From Hamiltosporidium magnivora (taxonomy: Eukaryota; Microsporidia; Dubosqiidae): a DNA stretch of 33,925 nt. Positions within the stretch are counted from its first letter, which is position 1; every line of letters starts with the position of its first letter. Below, piece by piece: positions 1 to 11,940 of this stretch. The stretch lies in NCBI GenBank assembly GCA_004325065.1, contig PITI01000023.1:1-33925 (forward strand), written 5' to 3'. The notes beneath the pieces were generated by a model. The model saw nothing but the letters and a program-made list of their open reading frames with translations. It was not told the origin of the DNA and did no database searches. Both the position numbers and the translations under genes were made by a program.

Positions 1-412
1 AGATATATTTCAGAGATTTACATGAAGTCCACCTAGACAGTGCAATGTCATACCAACAGGTATAACCTGCTACTTAGCTCTCCTGGCTTTAAATGGTTTT
101 TTGTTTTATATCTCCCAGGCGCTAAGTCTTCTAACCCGAGTGAGCAAGGCTAGGGTTCCATGCTTTTACATGGCAATTACCTACATGTTCAGCTGCGGTC
201 TGCATTCTGGTTACATAAAAAACTACAAATAAATTCGTAGAAAAAGTTTCTCCATTTCTTAGACCTCTCCTCTTTATAACAATTCCCATGGAACAACCGA
301 AGATGTAGTGTGGTTGTATTCCAACCAAAAATCCAAACAATGATCTCACACCAGTTTCACACACTCATTGCCAAGCAGAAAGTTTTTTATGTGGTTATCC
401 TCCCTCCACTTA
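1..412 (+). repeat. Dispersed ~0.5 kb repeat, copy 1 (cut by window start)
   Basis: This stretch aligns along its length with 6535-7045 and with the reverse complement of 15765-16290. Shared landmarks in order are the block around 39-82 (gtgcaatgtcatacc, then ataacctgctac), the aaggctaggg block near 148, acataaaaaactacaaa near 213, cattgcca near 366 and atgtggttatcctccctcc near 390. The minus strand carries a 77-codon open frame (131-364) whose segment ETFSTNLF is also readable in copy 2, but it is broken in copy 3, so I do not call it a gene. The element class is unknown. No terminal inverted repeats or poly(A) tail could be defined by eye. Confidence 0.75.
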
Positions 413-817
413 AATAAAAAAAAATGATATTTTTTTTAAAATTTATTTAAATAATATCCTGCTTTAGAATATTATTCATTTTAAATTTTCTCACTTATTT
501 ATACGTGATTAAATTCAAAAAAAGAAAGAAATCAATTTTAAAATTTAAAAAAATCAATATTGATTGTAAAAAATTAGTTTTTCTTATATTCTAAGCAATT
601 AAATTTTAAATTATTAAATAAATATATTATAATTATTTTTAAAGAGATTATTATGAATTAAGTATGTAATTTTCATTGAAAACTTTAAGTTCTTTTTAAA
701 AACCAATCATTTATAAACATTTTTAATTTTAAAATTTAATTTTTAAAAAATGATAAAATAAAGTTTTTAGTTTTAAGTTTTGTAAAAACTATTTAATAAA
801 ACAAATTTTTATAATTT
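413..817. other. AT-rich intergenic region
   Basis: Extremely A+T-rich spacer with homopolymer runs between the repeat and the 527-codon gene. It must hold the promoter of that gene, but I see no clear motif. There is no CCC or GGG box next to the start codon. Confidence 0.6.
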
Positions 818-2401
818 ATGAAAAAAAATATAATTCACGCCATTAAAGAGTACGTTATAATATTCTTTTATTTACAAACGATTTTTAGCGGTACCTTTAG
901 TACAAACAATTTTTCCCGCAATTCAAATGATATAGCACAGAATGCGGATGTAAGTAACGGGAATAGTCAGATCGCTGGCTGGGAAGCTTACAGAATTGTT
1001 GATGCTAAAAGAAAAGATACAGGCTCTTCCGATGGTTCTGAATTCCACACATTTGAGAGTCCGCAAAAAAAATTAAATTCCGATGGCAATAATAATGATA
1101 CCCCACAGGTAAAAGATCTAGTAAACCAGCTTGATACTTCCGATCAATCCAATCCGGATTCGAACAAAAATGATAATTCTAATAAAACACAGCACAACGA
1201 AAATCACTATCTCTCTTATGAATTCGAAATAAATGAGGCCATGTACTTGATGAGTACTATTCTTCCACTAGAATATTTTAACAAACTATTTAATTTACAA
1301 AATCAAGAACCATCATCTCTATACAATATGTTCAATAACATTGATTCCAAAACAAATGAAATATCAGGCACAGAATCTACTCTTCAGTCAAACATCCCCG
1401 TGACAAACAGCGCTTTCATACATACAAATCCTGAAATATACACCGTAGCAAACTTGAGTAACCAAAATGATGAGATATCGGGTTTTTTCGATTGTAAAAG
1501 GCTTGTATTAAATTTAGCAAATATTTCTAAAAGTATAAAATTTGCAATCAACTACATAAATGTGTTAAATAATTCCACCTCAAGCGTAACTACTCAGATA
1601 AATTTAAATTATTTGAACAAACAGGCTCAAGAATCATCAATCGTCGGCAAATGTAAAAAAATTTATATTTCAACACTAAAATCCTGGAATTTAGTTATAA
1701 AAGATCCTAATTATCGGCAAGACCATCCATATTTAATTTCATTTTATTGTTTCTTGAAAGAAAGTAGAAATTCCTCAGAAAAGGCAAGCGATTATTTACG
1801 TAAAATGTGCTATTGGAAACTTATAGATTCGTATTTAAAAAAGGAAATCAATTCTTTAGATGGAATAAAATTACTAGGAAACTATGATAAGATGACCGAT
1901 ATAGATTTATTAACTATTGAATTTTTAGGTGTCACACAGATTGTGTGTAAGAATAGATTTTTAGCATTCATTAAAAGTTACCGAGAAGATGAAGGTATTA
2001 GAAAGGTACTTGACTATTCGCAATTTTTAATTTTTTTTTTCCAAGTTAAAAAATTCATTCAAATTGAAGTCAATAACGGGGAGAAATTACTATCACCGGG
2101 TGTATTAGAGATTAGGAAAAAATCCACAGAGATAGAAACGTTTGATATTCTGCTCAAATATTTGGGAAATCTATATTGGTTTGATATTAATATGCTTAAA
2201 ACTTGTCTATCAGAATACAAACTTGCTATAAACTCATTTATTAGACATTTAAACCTACGACCTCATATATTAAAATTGCAAATGGATAATTGTAACGATA
2301 ATCTGGAAGATGGGAATACACATCTAAAGAAAAAGCTACAAATTTTTCGCGACAAGTTTAACGAAATTCGCCTACAATATTTGAATATGAATAAAAATTA
2401 G
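818..2401 (+). CDS. Secreted orphan protein, 527 residues
   Basis: Intact ATG-to-TAG reading frame without visible introns. Residues 1-25 look like a signal peptide: two lysines, a hydrophobic stretch (YVIIFFYLQTIF) and a small-residue exit (SG), so export or surface display is inferred. Residues 27-130 are low-complexity and rich in Asn, Ser, Asp and Gln, with no stable fold expected. Residues 130-527 are probably a helical globular part, with seven cysteines at 226, 279, 311, 331, 377, 463 and 492. I do not recognise a family. The coding strand has a more even base composition than its flanks, which supports a real gene. It is convergent with the leucine-rich-repeat gene at 3086-5458, with about 0.7 kb between the stops. 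In an intracellular parasite such a protein could act at the spore or host interface, but that is inference only. Confidence 0.85.
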   Translation: MKKNIIHAIKEYVIIFFYLQTIFSGTFSTNNFSRNSNDIAQNADVSNGNSQIAGWEAYRIVDAKRKDTGSSDGSEFHTFESPQKKLNSDGNNNDTPQVKDLVNQLDTSDQSNPDSNKNDNSNKTQHNENHYLSYEFEINEAMYLMSTILPLEYFNKLFNLQNQEPSSLYNMFNNIDSKTNEISGTESTLQSNIPVTNSAFIHTNPEIYTVANLSNQNDEISGFFDCKRLVLNLANISKSIKFAINYINVLNNSTSSVTTQINLNYLNKQAQESSIVGKCKKIYISTLKSWNLVIKDPNYRQDHPYLISFYCFLKESRNSSEKASDYLRKMCYWKLIDSYLKKEINSLDGIKLLGNYDKMTDIDLLTIEFLGVTQIVCKNRFLAFIKSYREDEGIRKVLDYSQFLIFFFQVKKFIQIEVNNGEKLLSPGVLEIRKKSTEIETFDILLKYLGNLYWFDINMLKTCLSEYKLAINSFIRHLNLRPHILKLQMDNCNDNLEDGNTHLKKKLQIFRDKFNEIRLQYLNMNKN

Positions 2402-3085
2402 TGTTTAAACAATACAATTTAATAAATATTTCGGATTAAATCTTTTAATTTTTATTTTTTAACCTAGGTTTTTGAACAATTATTATTCCTTATTCACTAA
2501 ACTTCTTGTTTAAAATTAGAATTATAAGTTTATTGCAAATATTAAAAATACTTATTTTATACGAGGGGTTGGGTTCGATTTGATAAACACACGTTGAAAC
2601 ACTATTTTTCTTTCACATTGGTGTTGTACATGCACCCAATACTTCAACGTACAATAAAATCAATTTCGAAGTAAAGCCACAAAACAATAATAATATTAAG
2701 TTAAAACATAATTACAGAGAGCCGATATGAGTTTTGTAATAAAGCACAACAATACCCATGAATTATAATTTAGGTAAAATGTTTTGTTGCATCTTAAGGA
2801 TCAAAATTCTTAAATGTAACTTAAAATAAATAATATTATAATTATTGGCTATCTGCTTACTTATTCAACTAAAATTCATTTTAATTATCAAAAAAATAAA
2901 CAACAATATAAAGCTACTAAACATATGAATCGTGTAATCTAACATATTTGTTTTTAAAGGTAAAAAGTTCTAAAAAAAATTATCAAATAAATCATTAAAA
3001 ATCTTTAATAAAATTTTAAAGCGATAATTTTGGCAGAAATTAAATGAAAAATAAGTAATAGAAAAAAATTCTACACACATTAAAA
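2402..3085. other. Intergenic region between convergent genes
   Basis: AT-rich spacer holding the 3' ends of two convergent genes. AATAAA-like polyadenylation strings occur on both strands but are expected by chance at this composition. I see no gene or repeat in it. Confidence 0.6.
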
Positions 3086-5458
3086 TCATATGAAATCTAC
3101 ATTTATATTCTTCTCGTATAGATATTTATATCGATTTTTATAATTAATATCTTTGTAATCGATTTCAGTTGAAAATTGTTTTATTGGTAATAAAACCAAG
3201 ACACTTTTTTCCGCGACCAAATTAAAATTCGAAGACGAAAATGACAGATTTCTTATTTTTTTGAAGTTTCTTAAATAATAAAGATCCTCTAAATTTATTT
3301 TAACAAATAATAAGTTAAGATCTTCCATAGAATTAAAAAAGCGACAATCGTCACCCAGTTTACTAAAATTGCATTCTACAAATTTACATTTGGAAAGATT
3401 TAAAATTTTAAGAACTTGAAAGTTTTTCATTCTATTTAAATCATGTAAATCTAGTTTACCTGAAATATAGCTGAATTTTTTCAATCTCAGATCGCAAAAA
3501 TGACTTACTTTGGTTATATAACTACAAGGAACTTTACATTTTGATAGGTCTATTTTCTCTAAATTATCAAAGTTACTTAAAAAATCTATATTATTAAAAA
3601 CCTTTAAATTAGACTTGCTAAAAGACAACGAAATAAGATTTTTTAGATTAAAGTGAAACGATTGAGACTTGATTTCTGGTTCAAAATTGCAGGATTTCAA
3701 TGAAAGAAATTTTAAATTTTCAAGTTGAAATATTATTAATAACGTAGATTCCCCAATAATTGTATGTTTCAGAACAATTTTATTCAAGGACTTATATATA
3801 TTTGAAGAATCAATCATTACAAATTCTTTCATAAATATAAAGCATTCGAAATGTAAAATTTTTATTCCTTGCTTTTCAAAAACAAAGGAATCACAGCTAT
3901 AATCAAAATTATACTGTTTAATATATAAAAATTCCAAGGCTTTCATATTTTTTAGCGCTTCTGATAAACAAGATTCGGTATTTACATTAGATTTATATCC
4001 ATAAAGTTTCAAAGTCTGCAAAGACTTAAAAAAGAATAGCTTCGTGCAAACATGATTGAAAATTTCCGAATAACAGAAATCGATTTCTAAATACAAAACC
4101 TCTTCACAGTGTAAAACATTTATATTCTTAAATTTTGCTATAAAATTCTTTTGTGAAAAATAAGTATTTAAGGAGAGAATAATTTTACTAGCTATAGGCG
4201 TTTCTAAATAAATATTCCACCATTTATAATCAATTTCAACATTTTTTAAGTTAATATATTCCATTGTTTTGTTTAAATCAGAATAGTCTTCGATAAAATC
4301 AAAATCTTCTGATGTTCTAACGTTATTTAGCACCAATCCTTTAAGTATATATGTATTACAAATAAAACTAAGATCGCTTTTTGAAATTAATACGTTTCTA
4401 AGACTTAAAAATTCTATGTTTTTTTCAGTTACAAGCTTTATCTTATTTAAAAATAATGATGATAAACATTTTTCTAAATTTGAAATTGTTATTGATTTAA
4501 ATGAATTTATTGCGAAAACATAGAAGTGAAAATCATCGTCTAAAATTTTAAAGTTATGGCAATTTCCGAGTATTAAGGAATTTATATTGATTTCATCGAA
4601 CAAAACTTCAAACATACTTAAAATAGTTCGATCTTTCAGTACATTTTCTACAGTGTAGAGTACCTTATGATTATTTAATAATAAATTTTTATATGGAATA
4701 TGTTTGTCTAAAAGCGATTTATCATAAGTTGCCTGGCTACTTTCCAGAAGAATCAAATTTCCATCGAAGAAAATATTTTCTACCATCAATGAATTTAAAA
4801 GAGCAGATGTAAGATTTTGCTTTGTATCAAATCCAACCTGTCTCCAGAAATTTTGATTAAGGTGTTTATGAAATTTGTATTCGCTTTCACCTATGGAACT
4901 TTTTTCATAGAAACGGTAAGTTTTGAAAAATAATGCTTGAAAATATAAATTCCAGCTTTTGTTTTCGACCGCCTTTAAAATTTTCATGACCATTATAATA
5001 CCTTTTACAAATTCAAAATCTATTTTATCGGGTATAGCTGTAACATCTTTCGTAATTTTTAAAAAATACCTTAGATTGAAATTACATTCAATTTTTCCAC
5101 CTAAAATCTCATTTTTATCAGAACCAAACAGATCATTTAAAGCTTCAAATTCAATAATATTTCCTTTGGTATACGTAAACACATGCAATTTTTTGTCATA
5201 TAATATTGATTCTGTACTATAGAGAACATCAAACACAAGTTCTTGTTCATCATCCTGAAAAAATACAGAATTATGTTGTTTCTCATCGAATATAAGAATC
5301 TCGGACTCTTTATTCATTGTAAAACGATATGTAAAATTATATAAAGAAGCAAAATCTAAGAGAATAAGAGTATACACAATTGAAATTATATTATACAACA
5401 TTTTTTTCTCGAAATATCTTTTGTTAATCATAGAAAGAAAAATATTCTTTGAGCTCAT
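3086..5458 (-). CDS. Secreted leucine-rich-repeat protein, 790 residues
   Basis: Intact frame on the minus strand. The first Met is at 5458; Met20 (about 5401) directly precedes a hydrophobic segment (LYNIISIVYTLILLDFASLY) and gives a better signal peptide, so the true start may be there. The N-terminal ~280 residues lack obvious repeats. Leucine-rich repeats follow: weaker ones near 293, 343, 372 and 398, then a clearer array near 480, 507, 558, 582, 608, 633, 683, 712 and 735. Typical units read LKFLSLKSCNF, LEKIDLSKCKV and LKILNLSKCKF, in the LxxLxLxxCxF style with asparagine often replaced by cysteine. Leucine-rich repeats are protein-binding scaffolds, and microsporidia carry expanded families of secreted ones. 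The partner is unknown. There is no transmembrane segment after the signal, so secretion is more likely than anchoring. Confidence 0.88.
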   Translation of the reverse strand: MSSKNIFLSMINKRYFEKKMLYNIISIVYTLILLDFASLYNFTYRFTMNKESEILIFDEKQHNSVFFQDDEQELVFDVLYSTESILYDKKLHVFTYTKGNIIEFEALNDLFGSDKNEILGGKIECNFNLRYFLKITKDVTAIPDKIDFEFVKGIIMVMKILKAVENKSWNLYFQALFFKTYRFYEKSSIGESEYKFHKHLNQNFWRQVGFDTKQNLTSALLNSLMVENIFFDGNLILLESSQATYDKSLLDKHIPYKNLLLNNHKVLYTVENVLKDRTILSMFEVLFDEININSLILGNCHNFKILDDDFHFYVFAINSFKSITISNLEKCLSSLFLNKIKLVTEKNIEFLSLRNVLISKSDLSFICNTYILKGLVLNNVRTSEDFDFIEDYSDLNKTMEYINLKNVEIDYKWWNIYLETPIASKIILSLNTYFSQKNFIAKFKNINVLHCEEVLYLEIDFCYSEIFNHVCTKLFFFKSLQTLKLYGYKSNVNTESCLSEALKNMKALEFLYIKQYNFDYSCDSFVFEKQGIKILHFECFIFMKEFVMIDSSNIYKSLNKIVLKHTIIGESTLLIIFQLENLKFLSLKSCNFEPEIKSQSFHFNLKNLISLSFSKSNLKVFNNIDFLSNFDNLEKIDLSKCKVPCSYITKVSHFCDLRLKKFSYISGKLDLHDLNRMKNFQVLKILNLSKCKFVECNFSKLGDDCRFFNSMEDLNLLFVKINLEDLYYLRNFKKIRNLSFSSSNFNLVAEKSVLVLLPIKQFSTEIDYKDINYKNRYKYLYEKNINVDFI

Positions 5459-6534
5459 CAGGAGTATTTTGTATTTTTGTTATAAGAAAATGATTTCGAT
5501 CGCTATTATGTTTTTATCATTTGATAAATCAATTTTTTAATAAATTTATAAAATAAGGAAAATTTAATATTTAAATTATATTTTTGAATTAATACCAGTG
5601 TTACATAGTCAGGATCTATTTTATATTTTTTTTAAATGAAAATATATTTAAAATTTGGGTAAATTATTAATTTAATTAATATTAAATTAATATTTTTATG
5701 ATTTTCCTTTAGAATATTCTAAAGTTCATTTTTTTTCGTACAGGATAGTGGTATTAAATTTATATCTTTTAATATAATTCTTCAAATTCGTTTATTCCAT
5801 CTAGATTTATTCCTTTTATAAAACCAAATGTTTTACTTTTAACAAATATTCGTTACATAATTGACATGCAATAATATATAGGATAATAACTTTGTTGAAA
5901 TTTACACAAAAACATAAATAAACAGATGAAAAATACAATCGGCAAAAAATTGAGGCTCACACAAGGTTAAAAATTTAATTTCTAGTGATAAACATATATT
6001 TATACAATTAAGAAGTTAACTATAAAAAAGTTATGGCTAATCAAGTTTCTCATATAAAATTTGTATATTTTTATTTGCATGGCTGCAAAAACAATAGCGT
6101 AAAAAAATTGTAGGATAAATTTATTTTATATTGAAACCAAATATGAGTCATTCAATTAATATGTTGGCAAATTCGAACACATACCGTATTTAAAACAATA
6201 TATTGTATCTAAAATATCACAAAAGTGTTCAAATCCTGTATTTTTATTTTGAAACGAACGATAAATAAAAAGAATTGTTAGTTTATAACTTTATTAGTGA
6301 GTGTCTATCATTAGATAATGCTATATTTATAATCAATTTTTTATTTATAAATATCACATCTTTGTAAAACGATGGCAAATTTTATATAGTTTTTATGACA
6401 TTAACACGGTTTTAGCCTTAAATAAATAACAGCGTCTTAACCTCTATCGGTACCATCTATAATATTTACATCCAAATTCTATCATCCAAAAACTACGTAG
6501 AACTAAATTAAAAGGCAAGGCATTTGTCCAGAGT
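5459..6534. other. AT-rich intergenic region
   Basis: Contains the promoter side of the leucine-rich-repeat gene, then AT-rich sequence with no recognisable gene. Short inverted AT tracts near 5670-5730 are of the kind expected from composition. Confidence 0.55.
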
Positions 6535-7045
6535 TCATGAATATTCGTTACATAAAGTGTGATAGTGGGTCGAAACACACCCTAGGCACCCTCAAGACTA
6601 TGCAACATTCCCACTTACTCTTTATTTCCGAACTCGATACACCGCAAGCAAAGATATCTCACGGCGACTTACAAGTTTTTCACCTAGATAGTGCAATGTC
6701 ATACTAACATCCATAACCTGCTATTTAATTCTTCTGGCTTTAAGGAGGTGCTATTTTTATGCAGCCAGGGCCAAGTCTTTTAAAAAGCATGAACGAAGCT
6801 AGGTTTCTATGATTTTACATAGCAGTTATCTACGAATTCAGCTGCGTTCTTAGGCCCGGTACATAAAAAACTACAAAATAGATTTGTAGAAAAGGTTTCA
6901 TTATTTGAAGAACTTCTCTTCTCGTACAAATCCATGTATCCACCAAAATAGATTGGTTTTATTCTATTCGAATCCCAAATTATGAAGTCATACATCAATT
7001 CACTTATTCATTGCCACAGAAAGTTATTATGTGGTCATCCTTTTT
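6535..7045 (+). repeat. Dispersed ~0.5 kb repeat, copy 2
   Basis: The most complete copy in direct orientation to copy 1. It starts near gaatattcgttac (6538) and ends near atgtggtcatcc (7030). The less AT-rich 5' part (gcaccctcaagactatgcaac near 6586) is missing from the truncated copy 1 but matches copy 3 in reverse complement. A 63-codon minus-strand frame (6807-6998) shares ETFSTNLF and an AAE..-NCxVK pattern with the frame in copy 1. Divergence between copies is high, so the family is old. Confidence 0.75.
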
Positions 7046-8605
7046 CCAAGTTAAAAATTAAAATTATTTACAACTGAATAATAAAATTCAAAAGCAAGAA
7101 TAAACCAGAGTAAAGGTATAAAAATCTGAAAATATTTTAAATTCAGGATTTTAAAATAAAAAAATTTAACATTTCTGAAAATTAATATTGAAATATTACT
7201 AGAAACAGATATAAGTTATATTTTAATATCTATTTGTCTTTTATAATCTGTATATAGCTTTAAAGTGAAATATTAAATTTAACTTGATTCGAAACTAATA
7301 AAATGCGGAGAAAAAAGAACACGAAACAGGAACATGAGAAGCCAATATAGTAAAAAGAGTTTCGAAGACCTTTTAATTATGAAAATACATCGATTTAATT
7401 TCTACTTTAATATTAAGAGTAATTTTTTTAAGAGAAAGGTTAAAAAAATATGCTCTATGAGTTTAAACAGAGTATTTTGTATAGTATTTGAATTTGATAA
7501 TCTTTGGCATATTTTCAAACAGAATCTGTCAAAATGACAACTTAATGCATAATTTCGTTCAAAAAAACATCCCCTACTGGTATAAAATACAATATTTAAA
7601 AACGATCAAGTTGCAAACAATAATTTAACCTAAAAAAATCGAGTATTTTGTTTCGGCTCAAAACAGAAGTTTATACACCTATACGATACAAAATCATCCT
7701 GGGTATTTAGTTTTCCATCGCAAATGTGTTTTAGTTATATGTTCTTAGTAGGTAAGTAATTTGAATCGATCTAAGCTTATCAAAAATAGCGAATAGTATG
7801 AAAATGCAGTTCTTTATTGCTAAATTTGTTTCCCGTATATACATAACGATATTTATAACTAATAAAATAAAATTTTGATCAATAAAAGTCACTAATTTAA
7901 AAATTACATGTATTATTGTAGTCTGGCTCAAAATTTTAGCATGAGATAGTAAAAATTTAATCTGTAAGTTTACATCTCAAAAGCTTATGTTTTTTACGAT
8001 CTGAAACTAGCCCTGACTTTGTCGATAGAATTTTCCATCAAATCTAAAATGCTCGACAAATAAGTGATACCCAACTATATTACGATTCAATATTCCAGAT
8101 TTAAATTTTAGGCTAAAACGGCAAAATAAATATTAAACAATTGCAATGACCAAAATTAAACACCTAGAAACAAAAAATATTTCAAAATGTATCCAAAGCT
8201 TAATATCATCCCGAGAAACACAATTATTTGTCTTCCATACGTTTAAAGAAATATCACAATAAAATAAAACATAAAAAAACCATCAAATACAACACGGAAG
8301 AATTTTAAAGTTAAAATCACATTCCGAAGAGTTATTCAATTTCATACCAACTAGGTTATTTAAAATCAATTTCACCAACATTTGAAATAAATCTTGGGTA
8401 TTTGAGTATGTCTTTCTACACGACCAAACTAACTAATTAATACAAACAAGAGGACCCATAGTTTGAATATCTCTTTATCTAATCTTTTTATAGCCAAGAC
8501 CTATTATTTTAATTGGACATCAACATAATCAAGTTTTATAAGCTAAATAACCATTAAATTGAACGAAAATTTTAATTAGTTATACCAACTAACGAAGTTA
8601 CCCTA
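7046..8605. other. Intergenic region without recognisable gene
   Basis: AT-rich DNA. A 67-codon ATG frame at 7334-7537 and a 66-codon minus frame at 7731-7931 are present. Their lengths are within chance expectation at this composition and neither shows a motif or signal sequence, so I annotate neither. Confidence 0.55.
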
Positions 8606-8840
8606 CCAGCAGGGATCAGAATTCGCTTGGTTATTCTCTGCTTGTCGTAAGAAGCGACCAAAAATCTAGTCCTTCGGGTTGTAGGTTAGGCATAGGGTCA
8701 ACAATCCCCCCCTTTAAATTACCTTGTTACAAAAACTGAAGAACCCACTGGAAAGAAACCTGTGGGCGACATTACTAAGAAGAGCCAAGGCTCGTGCAAG
8801 GCTTTAGTGCCGATAATAAACGAATGAATTAGCGAAGTAT
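8606..8840 (+). repeat. SINE-like dispersed repeat, copy A
   Basis: About 230 bases of markedly higher G+C than the surroundings, matching 27093-27320 in the same orientation. Shared blocks are ctgcttgtcgtaaga (8638), gcgac, accttgttac (8722), a small hairpin region (cccactgg...cctgtggg, 8751-8766), attacta (8772), gctcgtgca and tagtgcc, with a tail gaatgaatta. A short internally conserved unit with a simple-sequence 3' tail suits a SINE or the 3' end of a non-LTR element. The class assignment is inference. Confidence 0.7.
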
Positions 8841-11705
8841 TATATCATTTTGAATTTGTTTATAGATTGACAAATCCACCAAACTAATGTATGCATTTGG
8901 GCCTGTTCTTTTCTATCTGCAAACAATAATTTAATAGTTGTTTCACAAATTTCTATTTTATATTTTCTCTTACCAATAAAATTCAATCTTTCTAAAAAGG
9001 CTGTAAAATATAAGCATACAAAGTAGTTTAATTACATATAACTAGGAGCTTGTCTAGACGGCCAAAAAACATCGGTAAACCCCCCCTCGCCCAGCAAAAA
9101 AAACATCTAATTACAAAAATTCAATCATAAAACATTACATTAATTTATATCTAGAAGTTAGGACTCCATAATTTTAATTATTTCATTAAGTACATCTTAC
9201 TTATAATATTTCGCATCTAAATACCGTTTAATTAATTATAATTACTAAATGAAACTTGATCTTTAATAATCAAAAAAATACAATGAGCATATGTTTAATA
9301 AATTATATTTATATGCCAAGACATATTTTAGTATTTTTTATTTGTTTTTTCTAAAATCGAACCACAAACTTAAACCAAGATAAACTTACGTTATATAATT
9401 AGAGAAATAAACCATTGCGATTATTTTCATTTCATAATTTAATTATCTTATAATTATTTATATTATTTTCATGAAACCAAAGTATAGCAAATATTACATT
9501 TTTAATAATTGTTATCGATCTCACAAAATAAACACTATTCGATAACTTTAATTGTAAAATATTTTTGCATACTAAGTCAGCCAAAAATATTATCATTGAT
9601 TAAATTCGAAGAAAAAACCAATGCAATCTAAATATGATCACGTTTAAAATCTTTTACCCGTGATTTTAATAAAGCCTAAAAATCTTTATAGAAAATAAAA
9701 TTCAAAGATAGATTCGATCTTAATTGCTGCAAATTCATAAAAAAGTAACTCTATGATTTAGGAAGTTACAGTATTCTTATAACTTAACTATAAATTTTTT
9801 AAAACTGTGCAGAATTATAAGTGGTCTATAGACTTATTAAACCCGAATTTCACTTAAGAAATTTAAACATCATCAGCAGCAATAATATTCATTTAAATAA
9901 GCAAAACCTCATTTTATATCTTTAAAACGTACAAGTACTAGATTAGATTTGGAATCATAGTCTTCGGAACAACGATTTTATAAAATCAAATATTCACTTA
10001 AATTACAAGATTGAAAGCAAAAATATATACTTAGAGCTTAAAGAAAAATAATATATGTAAGCATTTTGTTATAGCCTCTAATATATTTAAACCAAATCAC
10101 AATTAAACCATTGTTTATATTTAGGATATATAGTTCATTGAAAGAAAAAAGTTGGCAATGGCTATTTTGGGATTTATAAAATAATCCGCCCGCTTGATCT
10201 TGTTGGGAAAGTCATATGTAATCTATAATATAACACAAAACATATTTAAAGGTGACAACCGCATGGATATTTTTAAGCTATAATTTGTCTAAATAAACAT
10301 TTGCAGTGTTTTTTTCATAAAAACTCTGAAAAAAATCCAAAAAAGTTAAAATTTGATATAAAAAAAATCTATTATTTAATTCAGAATAATTTTTTCGAAA
10401 TACATAGTTACAGGGCGAATAGCCATATCAACTTGACGCTTATTTACAGAATAAAACTTTCTTGTATTTGTTTCAATCTTTAAATCTTAGGACCGTGAAC
10501 TATGCTAATAATCCTAGTAACATTTGAAAAAAGAATGTATGAATGATCTTGTATCAACACACAGAAATAAAATTACAGAAATTCAGAGAAATATACTTCA
10601 AAATATCTTGGTTTCACTTAAAATATTAATGAACACTTGATTTTATATATTTAAGAAGCCAAAAAACTTCCGTTTTTAGAGACCTGGCTTGTATCTTATT
10701 GAAAACAGAGAAAACTTAAAGCAGACACTAAAAAATATTAAATCTTACTTATTAGTTAGATTTATACTTTTAATCTATGAGTCAGAATTTTAAATAAAAT
10801 GACTTACAGATTTAATAATTAAAAAATAAAACAATAAGATACAAGCCTAGAAAACCACATTAAACCAATAAAAGATAAAATCATAAAAAAAAAACCATTT
10901 AAACTCTAAATAATAGATTATAATAGTATTAAAAAAATAATTTTAATTATTTTGTTATAAACTATTCGATATTTGAAAAAATATTTTTTTTTAAAGTCTA
11001 AGAAGCATTTCAAAGTTTTTTTAACCGATTTATTTTTATTTATGCTTTAAAATATTAGATATGCAAAAAAATACTCTAATAATTTTTTCTCAAAAGAAAA
11101 ATATTTAAGTTTAAGTAATATAAAACATATTTTTAGATTTAAAAACTATTCTTTCAAAGTTTTTAAAAGGACTAATATTTATAATATAATTCAGTAATGT
11201 CCCGACGACGACTCCCCTCGAAATGTTTAATTTGTTAAAAACCTATAAGACACCAAGAAGAGTGCTCCAAGTAAGATATGTCTCTTTTACTTGTCCATAA
11301 AACTTACACAACCAATAATAGTGACTAGAAGTGAACATAAAACAATTGAAAGCTTTCTATTAAGTCAAAAAAAAACATTTAAAATAAGCATTGTTAATAT
11401 TGTTTCCAGATTTTAGTATTATAAGAATAACTTAGTAAATTTGTTTTTTTTATAAAATTGTTCAACGGTTCATCTCAAAAAGAAATTACATCACTTATTT
11501 AAGTTTTTGTAAGCAGTTTACGGTTGCATAAAAAATTGAGGATAAGATTGATATTTTTTTACGATTTTTCTGTGTAATATATTTATATTCTTAATAATAA
11601 TTGCACAGAACAATTTTGCCTGAATAGCTTCATAGAACTTTATATTTGATAAAATTAAAAGATTTTCTATAAAATAACTAAGAATTTATAGAATAAATAA
11701 ATTAA
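8841..11705. other. Long AT-rich stretch, no gene seen
   Basis: Nearly 3 kb with no supported gene. The longest frame (10301-10483) begins with TTG, is only 60 codons long and is lysine/asparagine-rich, so it is probably chance. A few C or G runs (gtaaaccccccctcgccc near 9074) stand out but match no feature I recognise. Confidence 0.5.
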
Positions 11706-11940
11706 ATAATACAGCATGTAGTTAAAGGAACAGTGTTTTCAGAGAAAGAAAATCCAACGTATGAAAAAAATTCTTCGAGAAAAAAGACTGGATTGAATAA
11801 AAATAGGATGAAACTGAACAGGCTAAACATAAAATGCAGAGCTGAAGCTTTAAAAAATTGAAAGTGAATAAAATAGAAGGAGTAGAATACGCTAAAATAA
11901 AGAATATACTAAAATTTTATTGAGAAATTGCTTAAGAGCG
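11706..11940 (+). mobile_element. Reverse-transcriptase relic of a non-LTR element, copy 1
   Basis: This segment aligns with the reverse complement of about 14183-14407: aatacagcatgtagttaa pairs with aatacattatatagttaa, aaaaatagg with aaaaatagg, aaactgaacagg with aaactgaacaga, and gtgaataaaatagaag with gtgaataaaacagaag. Its translation includes MKLNRLNIKC before stops and frameshifts set in. The better-preserved partner copy shows KIGIKLNRSKCKMQ then KTEEVEYEGYEE, which looks like the thumb-proximal part of a non-LTR reverse transcriptase. It plausibly belongs to the same element family as the endonuclease relics at 17.8-19.4 kb. Confidence 0.5.

Noticed and set aside
131..364. 77-codon minus-strand frame
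   Set aside because: It lies wholly inside the dispersed repeat, and the equivalent frame is shifted in copy 2 and broken in copy 3. It is treated as part of the repeat.
2560..2590. Possible tRNA B box (gggttcgattt)
   Set aside because: No matching A box, stems or terminator at the right distance.
4959..5222. 87-codon plus-strand frame
   Set aside because: Antisense shadow of the leucine-rich-repeat gene.
7334..7537. 67-codon ATG frame
   Set aside because: Short, Lys/Phe/Asn-rich, with no motif or neighbour support; within chance expectation.
7731..7931. 66-codon hydrophobic minus-strand frame
   Set aside because: No supporting motif; hydrophobic translations are common by chance in AT-rich DNA.
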